Source: Takakia lepidozioides (taxonomy: Eukaryota > Streptophyta > Takakiopsida > Takakiales > Takakiaceae). Taken from it: a stretch of 64,000 nt of DNA. Below, piece after piece: positions 11,504 to 25,604 of the stretch (position 1 is the first letter of the stretch; each line of letters opens with the position of its first letter). The notes beneath the pieces are model-generated. The model made no database searches, was not told where the DNA came from, and was given only the letters and a program-made list of their open reading frames with translations. Made by a program: the position numbers and the translations under genes. The stretch is from positions 12,524,001 to 12,588,000 of the forward strand of contig CM060732.1 of assembly GCA_030704615.1 (NCBI GenBank), given 5' to 3'.

Positions 11504-11560
<57 letters not shown>
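11503..11560. repeat. (TA)n microsatellite
   Basis: About 29 uninterrupted TA units. Confidence 0.95.
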
Positions 11561-11563
<3 letters not shown>

Positions 11564-12916
11564 CATTTTTTTCCACCCTATCTTTAGGTAATATTGTAAA
11601 ACCCTTTGTTTCTTAACACCCTATTTTATATAATCGTTTTTGCAACAGTTAATTAGACCATATTTTAAATTGTCATTTTAAATAATTGTAAAATTTCAAA
11701 GGAGGTACACAAACAAGTACATTCCATTCATAAGTCAAATGCCTGACCCAAGAAAAAGATTAATTTTCATTAGCCACGAACTCATTCAAAGCCGCAGCAT
11801 CACTTGGATCTAAAGAGTACAAGTTCTGAGATGGTTCAAATGTCATAGTCACTGTTGAGATTAAGGTCTCAACATCAAATCCACTGTGTATCACTGGAAT
11901 CATATTTGAACTTCACAAGGATGGATACATTATACTGTAGATAAAACCCTTTATTACATTAATTTTTTAAGTAAAAGTCTGGACTTTTTGTGACATTTTA
12001 AAAAAAAATGGTTAAAAAACAATGGCTAATCAGTATTGTACTTATATACAGGGTCACACCTAGGTATAAAACACTATGAGCAATGATACATACCAAACTA
12101 TTTTCAGGAATACCACGAATGTACTATGAGACCTAGTTGCATGCCAACTTACCGCCAATAAGGTAATACTATACCCGCCTAGTACCAGAGTGAGGAGGTT
12201 ATGGTTCGAAACCATTACTCTGGGTGTTGCCCTCCGTGCAACCTAGGTCTCGGTGACAATGTTGCTCCATTTTGTTGTTAGGCAGGCAACAAGTGGTGCA
12301 GCTCTTTGAATGTGCACATGGGAGTGGCGGAGAGTTGTTTGTTGTCAAAGAGCACTTCTCTCATTGCAATGGTTGTTGACTGCTTTTCATTTTGATGTAT
12401 GATGCACACTTGAAATTGATGACCTCATCAGAAATACCATACAATGCCTCATATTCCCCAAGTATTGCTCAAAAAACTTCATTATTAGTATATGGGATCT
12501 GTGTATGTCAAAAGACTATATTGAATACACTATTTGTACCCAGCTACATACCAATACTCTACTGCCCTCTCATAATTGGAGCCTTCACAAACGAGTGGTA
12601 TGAGAAAATACCATTACCAGTACACCACGGATTAAGTTGTGTGTGGAGGCTCTATCTACATCATGCCATGGGACAATTTTTTAGTTTTCTTAAATTAAAT
12701 TCATAAAATAATTTTGTGAAAAATAATTTATATATTTGATAGATCTGATTTTGTATGAATTTGAATGTGATATGACTTTGTTACGACTTCGAAATGAATT
12801 TTGTATACAATAGGAATGTAAGCATTCAACAACTGGTCCAATGAGTATAATTAGGACACAAGACTTCATAAATGGTCATGGGCTCACATAGGTGTGATTT
12901 TTTAGTGTTTTTTAGT
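11561..12916. other. AT-rich intergenic DNA
   Basis: No gene recognised. Near 12210-12222 the phrase ggttcgaaacc resembles a tRNA/SINE B box, but no clear A box accompanies it. Confidence 0.5.
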
Positions 12917-14067
12917 TGGGCGGTTCTCTGGTTTTGGGTGAAAGAACTGCCAGGTATATACCCACTTAACCTCGGGTATTAGAAATTTCAAATACCCTAG
13001 TCAAGATTGAACCGGAAGATACCACAGTCTATTTACCCGTGAACTTCACTGAACCAGGGGATCTCTAATAGCCATTATTCATAAGAACCTGACCTACGTG
13101 TTCGAATGAGAGGGGAGGGTAAGGGTAAGTGCACCCGACACAGGATCGGGGATGAATATCATGACAGAAAGGATGAAAAAATCACTAGGATTGGGCCACA
13201 TGGAACCGGGTGGTTATCTAGGGTTTATCTAGGGTCAGCGTGGCAGCCTTGAGGAAGATAGAAGAGTACTGACAGTGCTAGAACTGAATGCCAACAGGAA
13301 GATCACTGTTAGCAGTGCTAGAAAATGACCTTAATTAATGACTGACCTTAATTATTGACAATTATGGCCAGGTTCGATTTTTTCTCATACATGCACGTAA
13401 AGGCCTGCCTAGTATGACATATTTGGAGGAGGATTAACCCTTAAATTCCCAAGCGACCTGAATCGGGTCACTTTGAATTTGCAGTTCGACCTAATTTTTG
13501 CAGATCTAATCTGATGACTCCTGAAGCTTTAATGACAAGGGATTTGCGAGTATGATGCACAAAAAAAAAAAAAAAAAAAAAAAAAAGCTTCTACCTACAA
13601 AAAATATCTTAGATCTCTCATTACTATTTGGGGCCTGAAAAGGGCTGTTGACCGCTGACATGGCAGGTAAACAAGCCCAAAACAAATTGCACTCCAAAGG
13701 CCATTTTTGGCAGAAAATTAGCAATTTTGGAAAAAGCACCATTTGGCATGTTGCGGCCCATTCCATAGTACATTTTTTATTTATTCTGCCCATAACAACT
13801 TTTGAATAGAACCGGAGAGAACCGTAGGGAACCGGGTCATCTCTCGGTTCTTTATACGATTCTCTATACCCGAACACCGGATTTGGCGGATAATGCATTA
13901 AAGAAATATAAAACATACCCGTGAAAATATAACTCAGAGATGTACCCTGCACCGGAGGTTCTGTAACTCTCCTTATTTTTAAGACCCCCCCCCCCAAGGT
14001 TCTCTATTTACCTTCCACAAGATAGAACCTACCCTGCAGGTTCTACCCAAAACCAGAGAACCGCCCA
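12917..14067. mobile_element. 1.15-kb inverted-repeat element (MITE or foldback-like)
   Basis: A 23-bp perfect inverted repeat starting TGGGCGGTTCTCTGG occurs at 12917-12939 and, reversed, at 14045-14067. Similarity continues inward with gaps. The interior is noncoding and repeats the words ggttct and agaacc in both orientations, with an A26 run near 13560. No transposase and no clean target duplication were seen. It could be a MITE or a foldback element; the superfamily cannot be assigned. Confidence 0.6.
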
Positions 14068-15321
14068 TCACCGGTCCACTCCCCAAAGGGACAATAGCTG
14101 CAAGGTGTAAGTGCCTAATAATGACATCAGCCGAAGTCTCTTCTCTCTCAAGTTTACTAGTTGTGTTGAATAGATCAGAGACCATATAGTATAAGGTGTG
14201 TGAAGGTGTCCACTTTCCATTGGAAGCTAGTAGGAGATCAACTGAAACCATAAGTAGCTGAAACCATAAGTAGCGCTTGCTTAGGCAAGAGTCCACATGT
14301 TACAAGGTGTGTACAATGTAGTAGAAGGTAGGGTCATGTGTCTATTTGGAGGTTGAATTAGACACAGAATAGATTGGTAGCTAATTATCCATGTACTGTC
14401 CGTGTCTAAAGCAGACTATTTGTCATTTTTGAACATCAATGACTACATTGGACATCCAAATCAAAGTGTTTAGAGAGGATGAGGAGGGGAGGCTATCTAT
14501 CTAGATACATATGTTTATGTATACACAAGAAGCTCAATCCATAGACTTTGATTTCAGCACAATGAAAGTCATATTTGCATCTCTTATGTTTTCAGACCGG
14601 GCCTTCTTGGCCCTCCCCTAAGGAGACAAGGTTGTAAATTATTGCTACAGATTAGTGCTAACCAAATAAGGAGTGTTACCCCACTTACAGCTACCTTCCG
14701 ACATAGTTCTCATTTTCAGCTTACTTCAGTACTGAAGAAATACAGATAATTTGAACACATGCTAGGTTAGCTAATGACCCCACCTTCTCTAGACTTCAGC
14801 CTGGCTTCCCAGCACTTACCCATTTCTTACATTGAAATCTTACAAAGCTCCATCCTTTATTTCCACAAGCAAACCCACATTTCCATGGTCTAGGCTTTTT
14901 CTGTACAAGTCTCGCCCACCAGTTTTGAATTCTATTAAATTGGATGGAAGAAACAAGAAACGCAGAGGCCAGAAACTCTCAGATTTGAAGTTGAGGACAA
15001 GGAGAGCTTGAGAACCAGTATGTTTGATGCAGTTCAGGCCACCTTCACGAATTCAACTTTCAGGACAGCTTGCCCATTTGGCCTAGCGGCGAGGCAAGGA
15101 TATTCTCCAATGCAGCTGCAGGCTACCTTTGTTGCACTTGATTATACTACAAGAGAATGGGGGATTTATGACTATTTTCACTAGCTGGCAAGGCCGTGAC
15201 AAGTTCTTGGAATATGCCTGGCGCGGATATGTAAAATAATTGGACTATCAAATTTAATCTCTGCATTGATGAATGCTATAGGCAGGTTGAATTGAGGCAC
15301 TCCCTCTTTGAGGAAGAAATT
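14068..15321. other. Intergenic 3' flank of the methyltransferase gene
   Basis: No coding sequence recognised. This is the 3' side of the minus-strand gene that ends at 15322, so part of it may be 3' UTR. Confidence 0.5.
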
Positions 15322-18300
15322 TCAAGGCTTCCAAAATGTTTTCTGACAAACTAGGAGTCGCTGTTCGCTGTCTCCAGGGACTTCGACAATGCGAGCTTCC
15401 CAGTGAATTTGAGCAGCTGCTACTCGGGCATCCTCAATCAACCCCACATCGTCTCGCAGCAGAACCCATCCCTAGGCAGTGAAAAACACAACTCGCATGA
15501 ATGTCAATGCTGGCAGGGTCTGTTTCTGCTTCCTCCCTTCGAAAAGCCTATGGTGAGCAGTTGCTCCAGAAGGAGCATATTCTTTCAAGGATATCCTCCG
15601 AGGAACAATTGATGGATAAATTTCTCTCTGTGAGGAGCATATTCTTTCAGGGATATATCCCGAGGAACAATTGACGGATAAATTTCTCTCTGGACTGACT
15701 ATGTCTGCTTCCCAACTTAACAGTGCTTTACTTGGTAACTCTCTACTCTCGTGTGTGTTTTCCTGCAATCTCACCGGTGGGAGGGGGCCCTTTCTTTCCT
15801 GCTCCATCGCATACAGAGATCCTATGACTAGCTTGAGGAAAAAAAAACCTGGTCAAGAGCAAGGGGCTAAAATGAAGTCCTCACGATATCAAGTGTTCTC
15901 AGAGGCAGATCCTATGAAATCTAGCTGCTCCCATACTCATTGACAGGATCACCAAAACTCACTTGGTCATGTTCCCACTGAAAAATAAAAGATGAAAGAA
16001 GAGAGGAGTGTTTACCTCAGGTCTAAGGATACGATCCATTTCAAGAAAGAGACGAGATAGGCCACATGGCTGTGCCCGCTGTTGCTCTTGTGATAGCAAA
16101 TGAACACCATGCAGTAAGTCGTAGGTCCTTGGATAGGTAGGGAATGCTTCACACCTGCACTATGGATGATGAGGTGAGAGAATACGGAGAAATAAGAGAG
16201 GGACGGAGACCAAAAGACTGTCCCGTACTTCCCATACATTGCATCATGTGACATGTGTCCAGATGGAGCACAAAGGGGAAAGTGGGAAAGGAGGGTGAGG
16301 TACAGAATTATGGGGGCCACTACCATCTCTGAAGGTTCATAGATTCTGACAAGTATTACATAATAGAAGAAACAGAAGGAAAAACAACAGGAATGAGCAA
16401 AAATAAGAGGGACAGATGACTACATGTAGACGACATGATGGTCATTCAGACACCTCACAACCAGAGACAGGGGAAGGAACAAGGAACCTACCAGTCATGC
16501 GTAATTCCTACCAGGCCACGGTCATAAATGAAGGGGAGAGTGTTTGGGCCACTTGTAGGGTTGACATTCATCACCCACACAGGTTTTCCAGAAAGCAGCA
16601 GGGCAGCATTGAAGCCACCATAGCCAGCATTCATATCCATCACATTGCGCACTATATTGGATGGAGGAAGAGGGTCCTCGTCCCCTGGTCTTTTGGGGTG
16701 GTCTGAAAATATAAGAGGGGTGAACAGAGTCCAATAGTCCTTCAATGTGGCTGCCCACATGTGCGACTCATCTGTCTGCTCCTCTGAGAGAATACCTGAA
16801 CAGTACCGCCCATTTATTACAATGTCAACAAAGGCCTAACATCAACTGGACAAACTTTAGATACCAATAAAGGGGGCAGTAGACGCAAGGTGACAAGACT
16901 CTTAGTTACGCCAGCTTTTGCCCAAGTCTTCTCTCTCTCTCTAGATACCAAGAAGCACATGTCTCCCACCCCTTCTTTTTAGTCTAGCAAACATATGTCT
17001 TCGTAATCCAGTGAGTGCTGTTAAGACTTCCGATGATGGAAGCTTAACGATTACGATGAACGGTACGAGTGCTCATGAGGAATGAAGGGACTCACCGTTC
17101 TTGGAGGCTTCAGAGCGAGCCAGTAAAAGGCGATCAGGCCACAGGGGTTGCTCATGCACAGGATGCCACCTGCTCTTGGGGCCAACTGCCAAGCATGGCA
17201 GAAGTTTTTGGTCCCAGGCAAAGTCTGCATCGAATTTTCCCTTTTCACATGTTTTGGGTTTGATGACTCGTGACCTGCAATGCAAAGGTTGAGTTTGTCA
17301 TCAGCAGAAAGAAAATTGGTCCCTTTCACCCATACCGGGTAGCATAGTTACCACTAGCCAGTGTTGGGCATAAACAGAGGCTATCACAATTATTGCCATT
17401 GTCTAGCATGTCCTTGCCCACACAAAATTCAGACCAAATGGGAATTGAAACGAAATAGTACTTAGTAAAGTTTGCTGGAAAAGGCCTTCGAAAGCTCATA
17501 GAGCTTCTGGGACAAGAGAAAGGAAGAAACAAGAAAGAGAGAGGCCATCCACAAAGCAACAATTTTTCAAGGGATTGTCTAAGAGTCAACACCTCATGCA
17601 GTTCAGCTGCCAAACATTTCTGATCCTCGTAAAGGAAGACCTCCGCTGGCGGTTGGGTATCATGGAACATATAATTGAACCTCTCCCACAGAAAGAGTCA
17701 AGAAAGAGTCAAGGAGAGTAGGCTGTTGTATCTACCTAGAGGTGTAGCAGGAAATATCCGTGGTTTTTTGCCAGATCGTGGTCTGACCTCGCCGAGATAT
17801 TTTGTCCCAGCATATCCTGTTTGCCAAGTCATGGATTTCCTTCGCAACTTTCTCATTGCCATGAATCCGCTTGGAGCCCTGCAGTTGAGCCGGTGATGAT
17901 GTCCACACAAAGTAGCCTCCGGGTCTCAAAATTCTATCGATCTCTAAAAGAGATATTCCATCTGATAGGGCAGACAAGCCAGTCGTGAGTTTCAACCAAG
18001 GCCACAAATTCCTGAAGCTTAAATACATCTAATAAGAAAACTGGGTAATATTTTTCCTTCAGCTCAACAGTTCTTGCTGAACTTGCAAGTGTCATGCAAA
18101 CGAGGTGGTATCAAATTGATCTTCACATGCAAGGCCACAGCAATCGAAATGTTACAGGAACATTGAGATGCCCCTGACTAGATTGGTGAGTTTGCATACA
18201 GGTAGGAGTTAATGTTACCTTCTGCCTGAAACTCAACAGCACAGTGAACCATATCAAAGGCAAAGCTTGGCACAGGCATTTGATGGGAAGATGTCAGCGT

Positions 18301-20176
18301 CCCCACAATAGCTGGTAGACCCCGCTCGAGGGCCATTTGAACTTGTCCTCCACTGGGTGTGTATGGGGCCAAAGTGAGAGTCATCACATTGTGTGAAACA
18401 AAGTGTGCCCCTAAGCTGCCAAAGCAGCAACCCATGTCCAAAACTGTTCGAATCTGCATTTGACATTATCAGTCTTGAATACAATCTTGACATCCACAGA
18501 GAAACTTGGAATGCCTACAAATTACGGAAGTAAACGCTACATGTCAAAACTATAGGCAGATATAAACATGGTACTGCCTGCCATGGGTCTACATGAACAA
18601 CAGAAACAAAGAGCAATAACATTGCAAGCCAGAATCAGATTCTAGAAGCTATTCTTCATTAGTGCTCACATTGGAAAAAGTCAAGATTACAACTTTATCT
18701 ACCCTCCTTTCATCAGTTCAGACCATTGCTTTTATACTCGGTCAATCTTCACATATAAATGAGAAGCCAGAGAGAGGAGAGACTGACCCCAGCATGAGTG
18801 AATAGAGTATCGTTATCAAGCCCAAGCATCACAGCAATCTGCTGTGAGTAGTCATCTGTGATTTGAGCTGCCTCCCCTGTAAATGTAATCTGTGTTGACT
18901 CCACCAGCACTGACCTGTGAAAATCAAGTGCACGCGATGGCCAGTAATAAATAAAGATTGAAAAACATGACATCCATGGAAGGCCACTCAGGTCCCTAAA
19001 CAGCTGCAGAGAAAGTAATTTACCTTTCCTCATGATAGGAGAGCCACTAGCACGTTTGTAAGTTTTTAAGGTGACCCTACTTATCAAAGCAACATGCACT
19101 GCTCAGCTAAGATGAGGCAGGAGAGCCATGCCCCAAGGCACTTCAGTAGCCCCGTCCTGCCACACTATGTGAAAGGAATACAACCAGAAGGAACCTAAGT
19201 TCACAGCTTCAACTATATCATAGCCACAATACCTTTTCACTCTCCTCACTGACGGCAGTAGGTGGTCCTCGGTGCCCTTCACATTGCGGAGCCAGATAGC
19301 GTCTCGACTCTCTGGCCACTTGAGAGGTAGCCGGTAGCCCTTAGGAACTGGAATCAGGCAATGCAATCTTGAAGAAGAATCTACATCACAGTGTCGGTTG
19401 AATTCATCCCCACCTGTGTATCCAGCTGCTGCATTTGCCGTCACATTGTAACACGGGACAAAATTTTCCATCCCTCTTCCACAGACAGCCAATTCCCCAG
19501 GCCTTACCATGCCTAGCCCCATGATTCCACCACGGGCAAGTTCCTGTAAGACTGCTTGTTGGAGCACTCGGTAGCTTTTTACGGAGAAAGTGAGAGATGG
19601 TCCTGGGCGAACAGAGCTGAGGACAGCAATTATCACACAGACACTAATCAAACACAGGATGGTGTACGTGAAAATCTGAAGGCATACAAGGTTTCGATTG
19701 CGGGCTGCCCCAGACACTGAGTTAGTGTATGGGAGGGGCTGTGGAGAGAAGCAGGGGTTCCAAAAACATAAAAGAGAAGGCTGAGAGGCTTTCTCTATGG
19801 TGGTCGTTTTTAGTGGAATGCCATTTGGGGTAGGACTGAGGATAGTTTCTGGCGTCCTTGGGAGCACTGGACGGACTCCATTTTGCATCAGCTTTTGGGG
19901 TGTCCGCTGTAAGGGAGGTGGGGAAAGCTCTTGAAATAGCTGTTTCATCCATAGCCGGATTGAGTGTGGAAAGAAAGTGATCAACACGTCACGTGTGGCT
20001 CGCCAACGCTGTCTCTCCCCCTCATCCTCTTCCTGGATTCTTTTTGGAGGTGTTTGTGGGACATCCTCAACCGCTCGGGTTTTAGACTCAGGAGTGCGAA
20101 CTGAAGAAGTGCGCTGAAGAGGCCTTGACATTTTCTCATTCACCTTCTTTGCACTTAACACTGATGACACTGCCAT
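15322..20176 (-). CDS. QUA2/TSD2-like pectin methyltransferase, Golgi type II membrane protein
   Basis: Eight exons join in frame (20176-19233, 18914-18788, 18453-18219, 17961-17736, 17274-17096, 16795-16492, 16154-16016, 15471-15322), all GT-AG, giving about 767 residues. The first in-frame ATG is at 20176. A cytosolic Pro/Thr-rich N-terminus is followed by one membrane helix (about residues 165-190, [13 protein letters not shown]-like) and a lumenal plant-PMT domain. Motifs include [17 protein letters not shown] (SAM-binding loop), [59 protein letters not shown] and the C-terminal [24 protein letters not shown] and the C-terminus match the QUA2/TSD2 branch, which acts on homogalacturonan in the Golgi. 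The usual C-GIVW after FDMVHC is shortened. No disruption seen. Confidence 0.9.
15571..15694. repeat. 62-bp tandem duplication in the last methyltransferase intron
   Basis: aggagcatattctttc starts at 15571 and again at 15633, and both copies continue through gaggaacaattg and gataaatttctctctg. It lies in the intron 15472-16015, so it should not affect the protein. Confidence 0.8.
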
Positions 20177-23100
20177 GGACAACCAACCACACTACTGTCA
20201 CAGTGAGAAATGATGAGATGCCATTAGGCAAGCTCAAGTTACACGCACATGAAGGTCACTGAGAGTAAAAACATACAAAATCAATGTGAGAGCATAGTAA
20301 ACTGAGAGTAATTAGATACACACACGCACACCTGGTTGCCACAAGGATCTTTAGGTGATGAATGGCCTCCAGGGAAGGGACATAACCTAATCTGCATTGC
20401 AGACACTGGGGGAGAGGAAGAACATACACAGACTAAATAAATAAAATTATATACGGGTGCACAATGTCAAGAACAAACTATCCCAATCACTTTAAAGAGA
20501 TGCTGAAATATCCACTAGTACTGTCGTTTATGGAACTATACATCAGCAATGATATCATCGGATAGGCACAATGGGTTAGGGGGCAATTGCCAGAAGGAAA
20601 GAAAAAATTCTTTAGTGGGTACAACTGACAGTGGGGTTGAGTTTAGCTCATGAAAGGGGCACCTGAATGATTCTCCCTAATCCATCAACAATCCAGCACC
20701 ACTAAAGGAACAGTGGGAAAGTCATGTGGAAAGTCAGATCAGTGCTCACTGAGCTTCCTTTGAATCATGAGAAGACACCTGAAGAGGGAGGGCTCATGGG
20801 ATTCCTCACTAGTACAGACATTTTCGCAACCCCAGGGATCCTCTTTTCCAGACCAACGGGAGAGCAGTTGCAGGAATTTTCCAAGGCCCCAGTAGATACC
20901 ATTTGAAGTGGCCGAGTAGCTCCTGGCTTGCCCTTGAAAGCTTTCATTATCAATCTGCACTTATGTTTACTGTGACAGTAGAAGCTACTTTGGCAAGAAA
21001 AAACCTATTCCATACCATTATTGATTAAACGTCTATGTATCACATTGCTATAGAAACTTCCGTGAAAGCTATGAAAACTAAAATCCTTTAACTCTTCCGT
21101 GATTCTCGATTACTCACCTGCCAGTCTGTACATACAAGCCAAAAGCTAATCAAGATTTCAAGGAAAAAATCCATGATGGCAAATACAGTAGGTTGATTTC
21201 GCCAACAAAGTTTCACGCTGCAGGACTGAGGGATGTGAAATATTTCATTACGCCTTCTCTTTCAATTCAGAATGCTGCCCTAGGGAAAAATTTCTACAAT
21301 TGCTCACGCCCCATGCGGAAGAAGTTCAAGAAGAAAGGATAGAAACCAGGAAAGAGATTACTCACTGTGCTATAGGAGGATGGATCTGGTATCTCCACCG
21401 AGACCAACCATAGCTGAGATGTACGACAATAAGTGATGGTTTACTCGGAAACGGGCTAATCACACTAAGGGTTTATCTGGCAGGTCCTGGACAGAATAAC
21501 GATTCGTCCCTATTATCTTGGCAGCTTCCGCCATCACGGCCACAACGTCCCACAGATCATGTCCCTGGGCACATCTTGCAGCCGATCGTTCAGTCCTCAG
21601 CCATCCATTCCCTGCTGGGTCTCTCATACATATTCTAAATTTGTCGTACTGTTGGAGGCGAGCATCGTCCCCTGATCGCCATCCTCCTCCCTACTGCGAG
21701 ATTGAGTCGACAGGTAGCTGTCAACCATTCCTCCAAACTGGTGGACACAGAACTGATGTCTTGGCAAGCTCATCAACTTCCGGCATTACAGACCTTCCCC
21801 AGGTTACTTTGCTCTGCACGACAAGGAAAGAAAACAACTCCGGGAATCGTAGTTGAGTAGGAATGTAAGAAAAGTAGCACACTATCGGCTTGCCGACTTG
21901 AGACCAGGAGAAAGAGCAAGAGAAAGAGAGAACACTACGTGGAACAGTGCACACACACAAGGTCAGTTCGGCTGTGGGACGCTGACTGCTCTGCTTAAGC
22001 CCCCAGTCTTGGAAGAGCCAAGGAAGCCAATGGCTACAGTATAAGAGATTTCAAACTTCCAGGAACACCTCTAGGCCACCAACACACACTGTCGAGAAAA
22101 CCAAGACACAGAAAGAGATGAAGAGAAAAGATGATACGGAGACGGTGCGGGGAACGACAAAACCGGTACAAACTAGAGAAGTATCACAAGCCACATCGAC
22201 AAAGCGAAGAGAAACCTGATTCTAAGCGTTGCTACAGACACTGTGGAGCCTGGATGGGAGATAAAACGATATCCTCAATGCTGAAATAGGGGAAGGACAT
22301 ACCCCGCAAAACAGGTGAAGATTACATGACAAAAGCGGAAAAAATCTGAGTAGAGTCGGAAGACAAAGACACTCTCAAAGACGACCTGGACATCAGGGGA
22401 AGACCTCGGCACCGCTCCACACGGACGAAGCTCAATACGCAAAGCTTCGCATCAGATTATTGTTGCATGCAGTCCGATCGCTTGTTGATCGAAGACACTC
22501 CAACATACATCTGATGAGATTGCAAGACAGGACAAGGGCAGCCGACAATGCGCGGAGGGGACGGAGAGTAGCCTGCTATGCCGGACACCTGCACACAGAT
22601 GCCTCTTTTTCGTAGCTTTTCCCGGTCATTTCCTTCTATTTCCTGGCTACAGGGTAGGTGGTGACCTGCCCTGGAGTAGGTGCCAACCGGCTCGCTCTTC
22701 GTACTCGGCAGGATTTTAACCGCTTCTCTCGGTTGAAACAGTTTGAGTGGACCCCCTCTCCGACTGTCATTACAGAAGAATAATCAACCCCCTAAATTTT
22801 CGATACCCCGCAAATGATCCGTCGCCACCTGTCTCTTGGATATTTGGAAGCTCTCGTCCACAGCCCGAGTGGACCCCATACTGATACATGGTTTCGATAA
22901 TAGAACATAAAAATCCCACTGTTCTAAAAATAAATCATAGAAAATAATAAAATAAAATAAAAAGTAGAACAGAACATAAATAAATACAACGTGATGAATG
23001 AATAGGTCTTTGAGATGGATGAACAATTGTCGGACCGCAGAACACAACTTGCCAGTGACCGGTATTTTCCGGTGATAGCAGATCTATCCACCCGCGGATC

Positions 23101-23859
23101 CCGGCCACGCCGTTCCGGGTCACTGTTTCACTACCGGTTTTCCCTTTTCTTTTGTAATAATAATAATAACAATATTATTATTATTATCTCCAAAGTTTCA
23201 CCGAAAAATGATTCATCCATGTACCGCACCGCAACAAGAGATATCTGGCAAAAGTGCAGTGCCAGTTGTTCCGTCCTTTTACGACCCATCACTCATGCCA
23301 GACAAGAAAATCCACTGTGTGACCGATAGAGGCAGTCACCGCTCCAACTTACGGCATACCATCCATGATTCGAACCCAGGACCGCCAATCCACCTGGCCT
23401 ACCCCTTAATGGGCAGTTAAAGATTTTCATTCATCCCGGACTAGATCCTGGAGGGGAAATAGGTGGATGAAGCCGTATTCGTGAATGGATCTCATCCGAG
23501 GTAGGGCCGCAACGGTGATCACATGGGTGTTAAATGCGGTGCGCAGTCAGCGGGGCAGGCTTTACAGTCTCCCGGAGATAACGGTTGCAGGATCACCGGA
23601 TAACCCGGTCATCTGAACCGGCACATGCCCAGAAACTGGATGCAGAGGATGTGTGTGCAAGTACCTAGTACGTAGGTAGGTAGGAGGTAGGTATGTATTG
23701 GTAGGGAGTGTATTTAGTCGGTACGAGGATGACCCAAGTATGATCAGAGTGTCACATCACAAATCTCAACCATTGGTTACTTGTATAGAAATGGACGGTG
23801 TCAAAATATGTAAAGGCCTGAGGGTCTGGGGTTCAATCCCCTGTGTACGTCCGTCTTGC
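20177..23859. other. 5' flank of the methyltransferase gene and intergenic DNA
   Basis: No protein-coding homology. The left part is upstream of the minus-strand methyltransferase and probably holds its 5' UTR (possibly spliced) and promoter. A run of AAT/ATT trinucleotides at about 23154-23188 can fold on itself, and GTAGGTAG-type microsatellite sequence is at 23660-23700. Near 23836 the phrase ggggttcaatcccc resembles a B box; it is downstream of the thioredoxin reductase stop. Confidence 0.5.
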
Positions 23860-25604
23860 TTAAGTCGATCTAGATGTGCTCTCTTGACTGCCATGCTCTT
23901 GTAAGAAATGCTCCGCCTCCAAGGCCGCCATGCAACCTAATTTTCCAGGGAGTGAGCGCTGAGTACTCTGTCTCTCTCCTCTCCCTCCACTCTATCGTGG
24001 ACAGAGCAACCACAGCACATACATTTACGCTAGAGAAAACTTAGAGGGTGGAAAGATATAAGACAAACTTAAAACAAGTGAATATATGTGAAACTGTCTT
24101 CATAATCTATGGCGTTCCCATCGATCTTACCTATGTCATCAAAGGGCTCCTAACTGAACTGCAACCGGACTACATTCTCAGTGGACTCGATCGCAACCCA
24201 TAAGACCCTAAGTATTACCAATTGGTAGAAATCCGTATGCATTTGAATGCGAACCATGAAAAAGCTGGTCTGCTCGAGAACACTGATCAAGAATCCCATT
24301 CACAAGCTACATCCAGAGCCTTCTATGGCTTTCTGACGTTGCATCACTACTCAACCTGAAGGTCGACTGACTTTTCAAAGTACATTACTTGGGCACCTGC
24401 AAAATGTATAAGTTCTAATATAGTCCAATATCATGTGCGAATGTAGCTCCTTGGCCTTGGGAATCCTCATGAATCTGGAAAGGTTTGAATTGCTCTAGAT
24501 AATGAAAAGAGCGAGAACGTACCTGTGCCAGCAGCTGTGATAGCTTGTCGGTACTTTTTATCCTGGACATCACCAGCAGCAAATACGCCAGGGACGCTGG
24601 TATGAGTGGTGCCTGGTTTAGTCACCACATATCCATTAGCATCCGTTTCCAACTGCCCATTTAAAAATTTGGAGGCTGGGTCGTGCCCAATGGAAAAGAA
24701 CAGCCCCGAAACTTCCAAGGGTGCCACAACTCCAGTTTTCACATTCTTCACCTGAAAAACATCCCAAAGGGCTGTCGAGACGTCAGCAACTTAAATACAA
24801 TGTTCACCATGATCCATATTGTCCAATCTCACGAATACATCTTGAAGTTTCCAAATATTGTCATCTAAAATACTTGTGTACATGCTTGAAAAACTTCTCA
24901 AGAAATGTATTGCATACCTGCAAGCCACCAAGGAGACCCTTGTCGTTGCCTACAGATTCAACCACAGTGCTATTCCACAGAACAGAAATCTTGGGATTAT
25001 TCATCGCTCGTGCTTGCATGATCTTGCTCGCCCGAAACACATCACGCCTATGAATTATGTACACTTTGGTTCCGTATTTTGTCAAAAAATTTGCTTCCTC
25101 CATGGCCGCATCACCTCCTCCAATAACAGCTAAGGGCTTGTTTCTAAAGATGCGGGCTGCCCCATCACATACAGCACAGGCTGAAATACCTTTGTTCCAA
25201 AACCCATCCGACCCCTTGAATTCCAATTTTTTAGCAACTGCCCCAGTTGCAACTATCACAGTATGCGCCTCTACTTCCTTTGAATCTGTGTATAGTCGAA
25301 AGGGACGTCTTAAGAAATCAACACGATTGATTGTCTCGCTAAAGACTCTTGTCCCAAATCGAATGCTTTGCGCCTTAAACTTCTCAGTCAAATCTACCCC
25401 CAATATTCCCTCGGGAAATCCTGGAAAATTCTCTACGTCCGTTGTTGTAGTAAGCTGCCCCCCTGGTGCAACACCATTGGCCATCCACCCCTCGAAAAGA
25501 ATGGGATGGAGCTCAGCTCTGGATGCATAGATTGCGGCTGTGTGGGCAGCGGGTCCAGAACCCACAATACACACCGAGGTGAGCAACTTCTCAAGTGTGG
25601 CCAT
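23860..25604 (-). CDS. NADPH-dependent thioredoxin reductase, plant NTRA/NTRB type
   Basis: Three exons (25604-24918, 24751-24523, 23936-23860) with GT-AG introns give about 330 residues, close to the family's usual 330-380. The chosen start is the ATG at 25604. The protein transfers electrons from NADPH through FAD and a redox disulfide to thioredoxin h. Visible motifs: FAD loop [19 protein letters not shown] near the N-terminus, [18 protein letters not shown], the redox site CAVCDGA (both cysteines present), NADPH loop [17 protein letters not shown] with HRRD, and the second FAD motif [16 protein letters not shown]. The short last exon supplies the [12 protein letters not shown] tail. No long mitochondrial presequence follows this ATG; an upstream start could add one. 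It appears intact. Confidence 0.93.
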
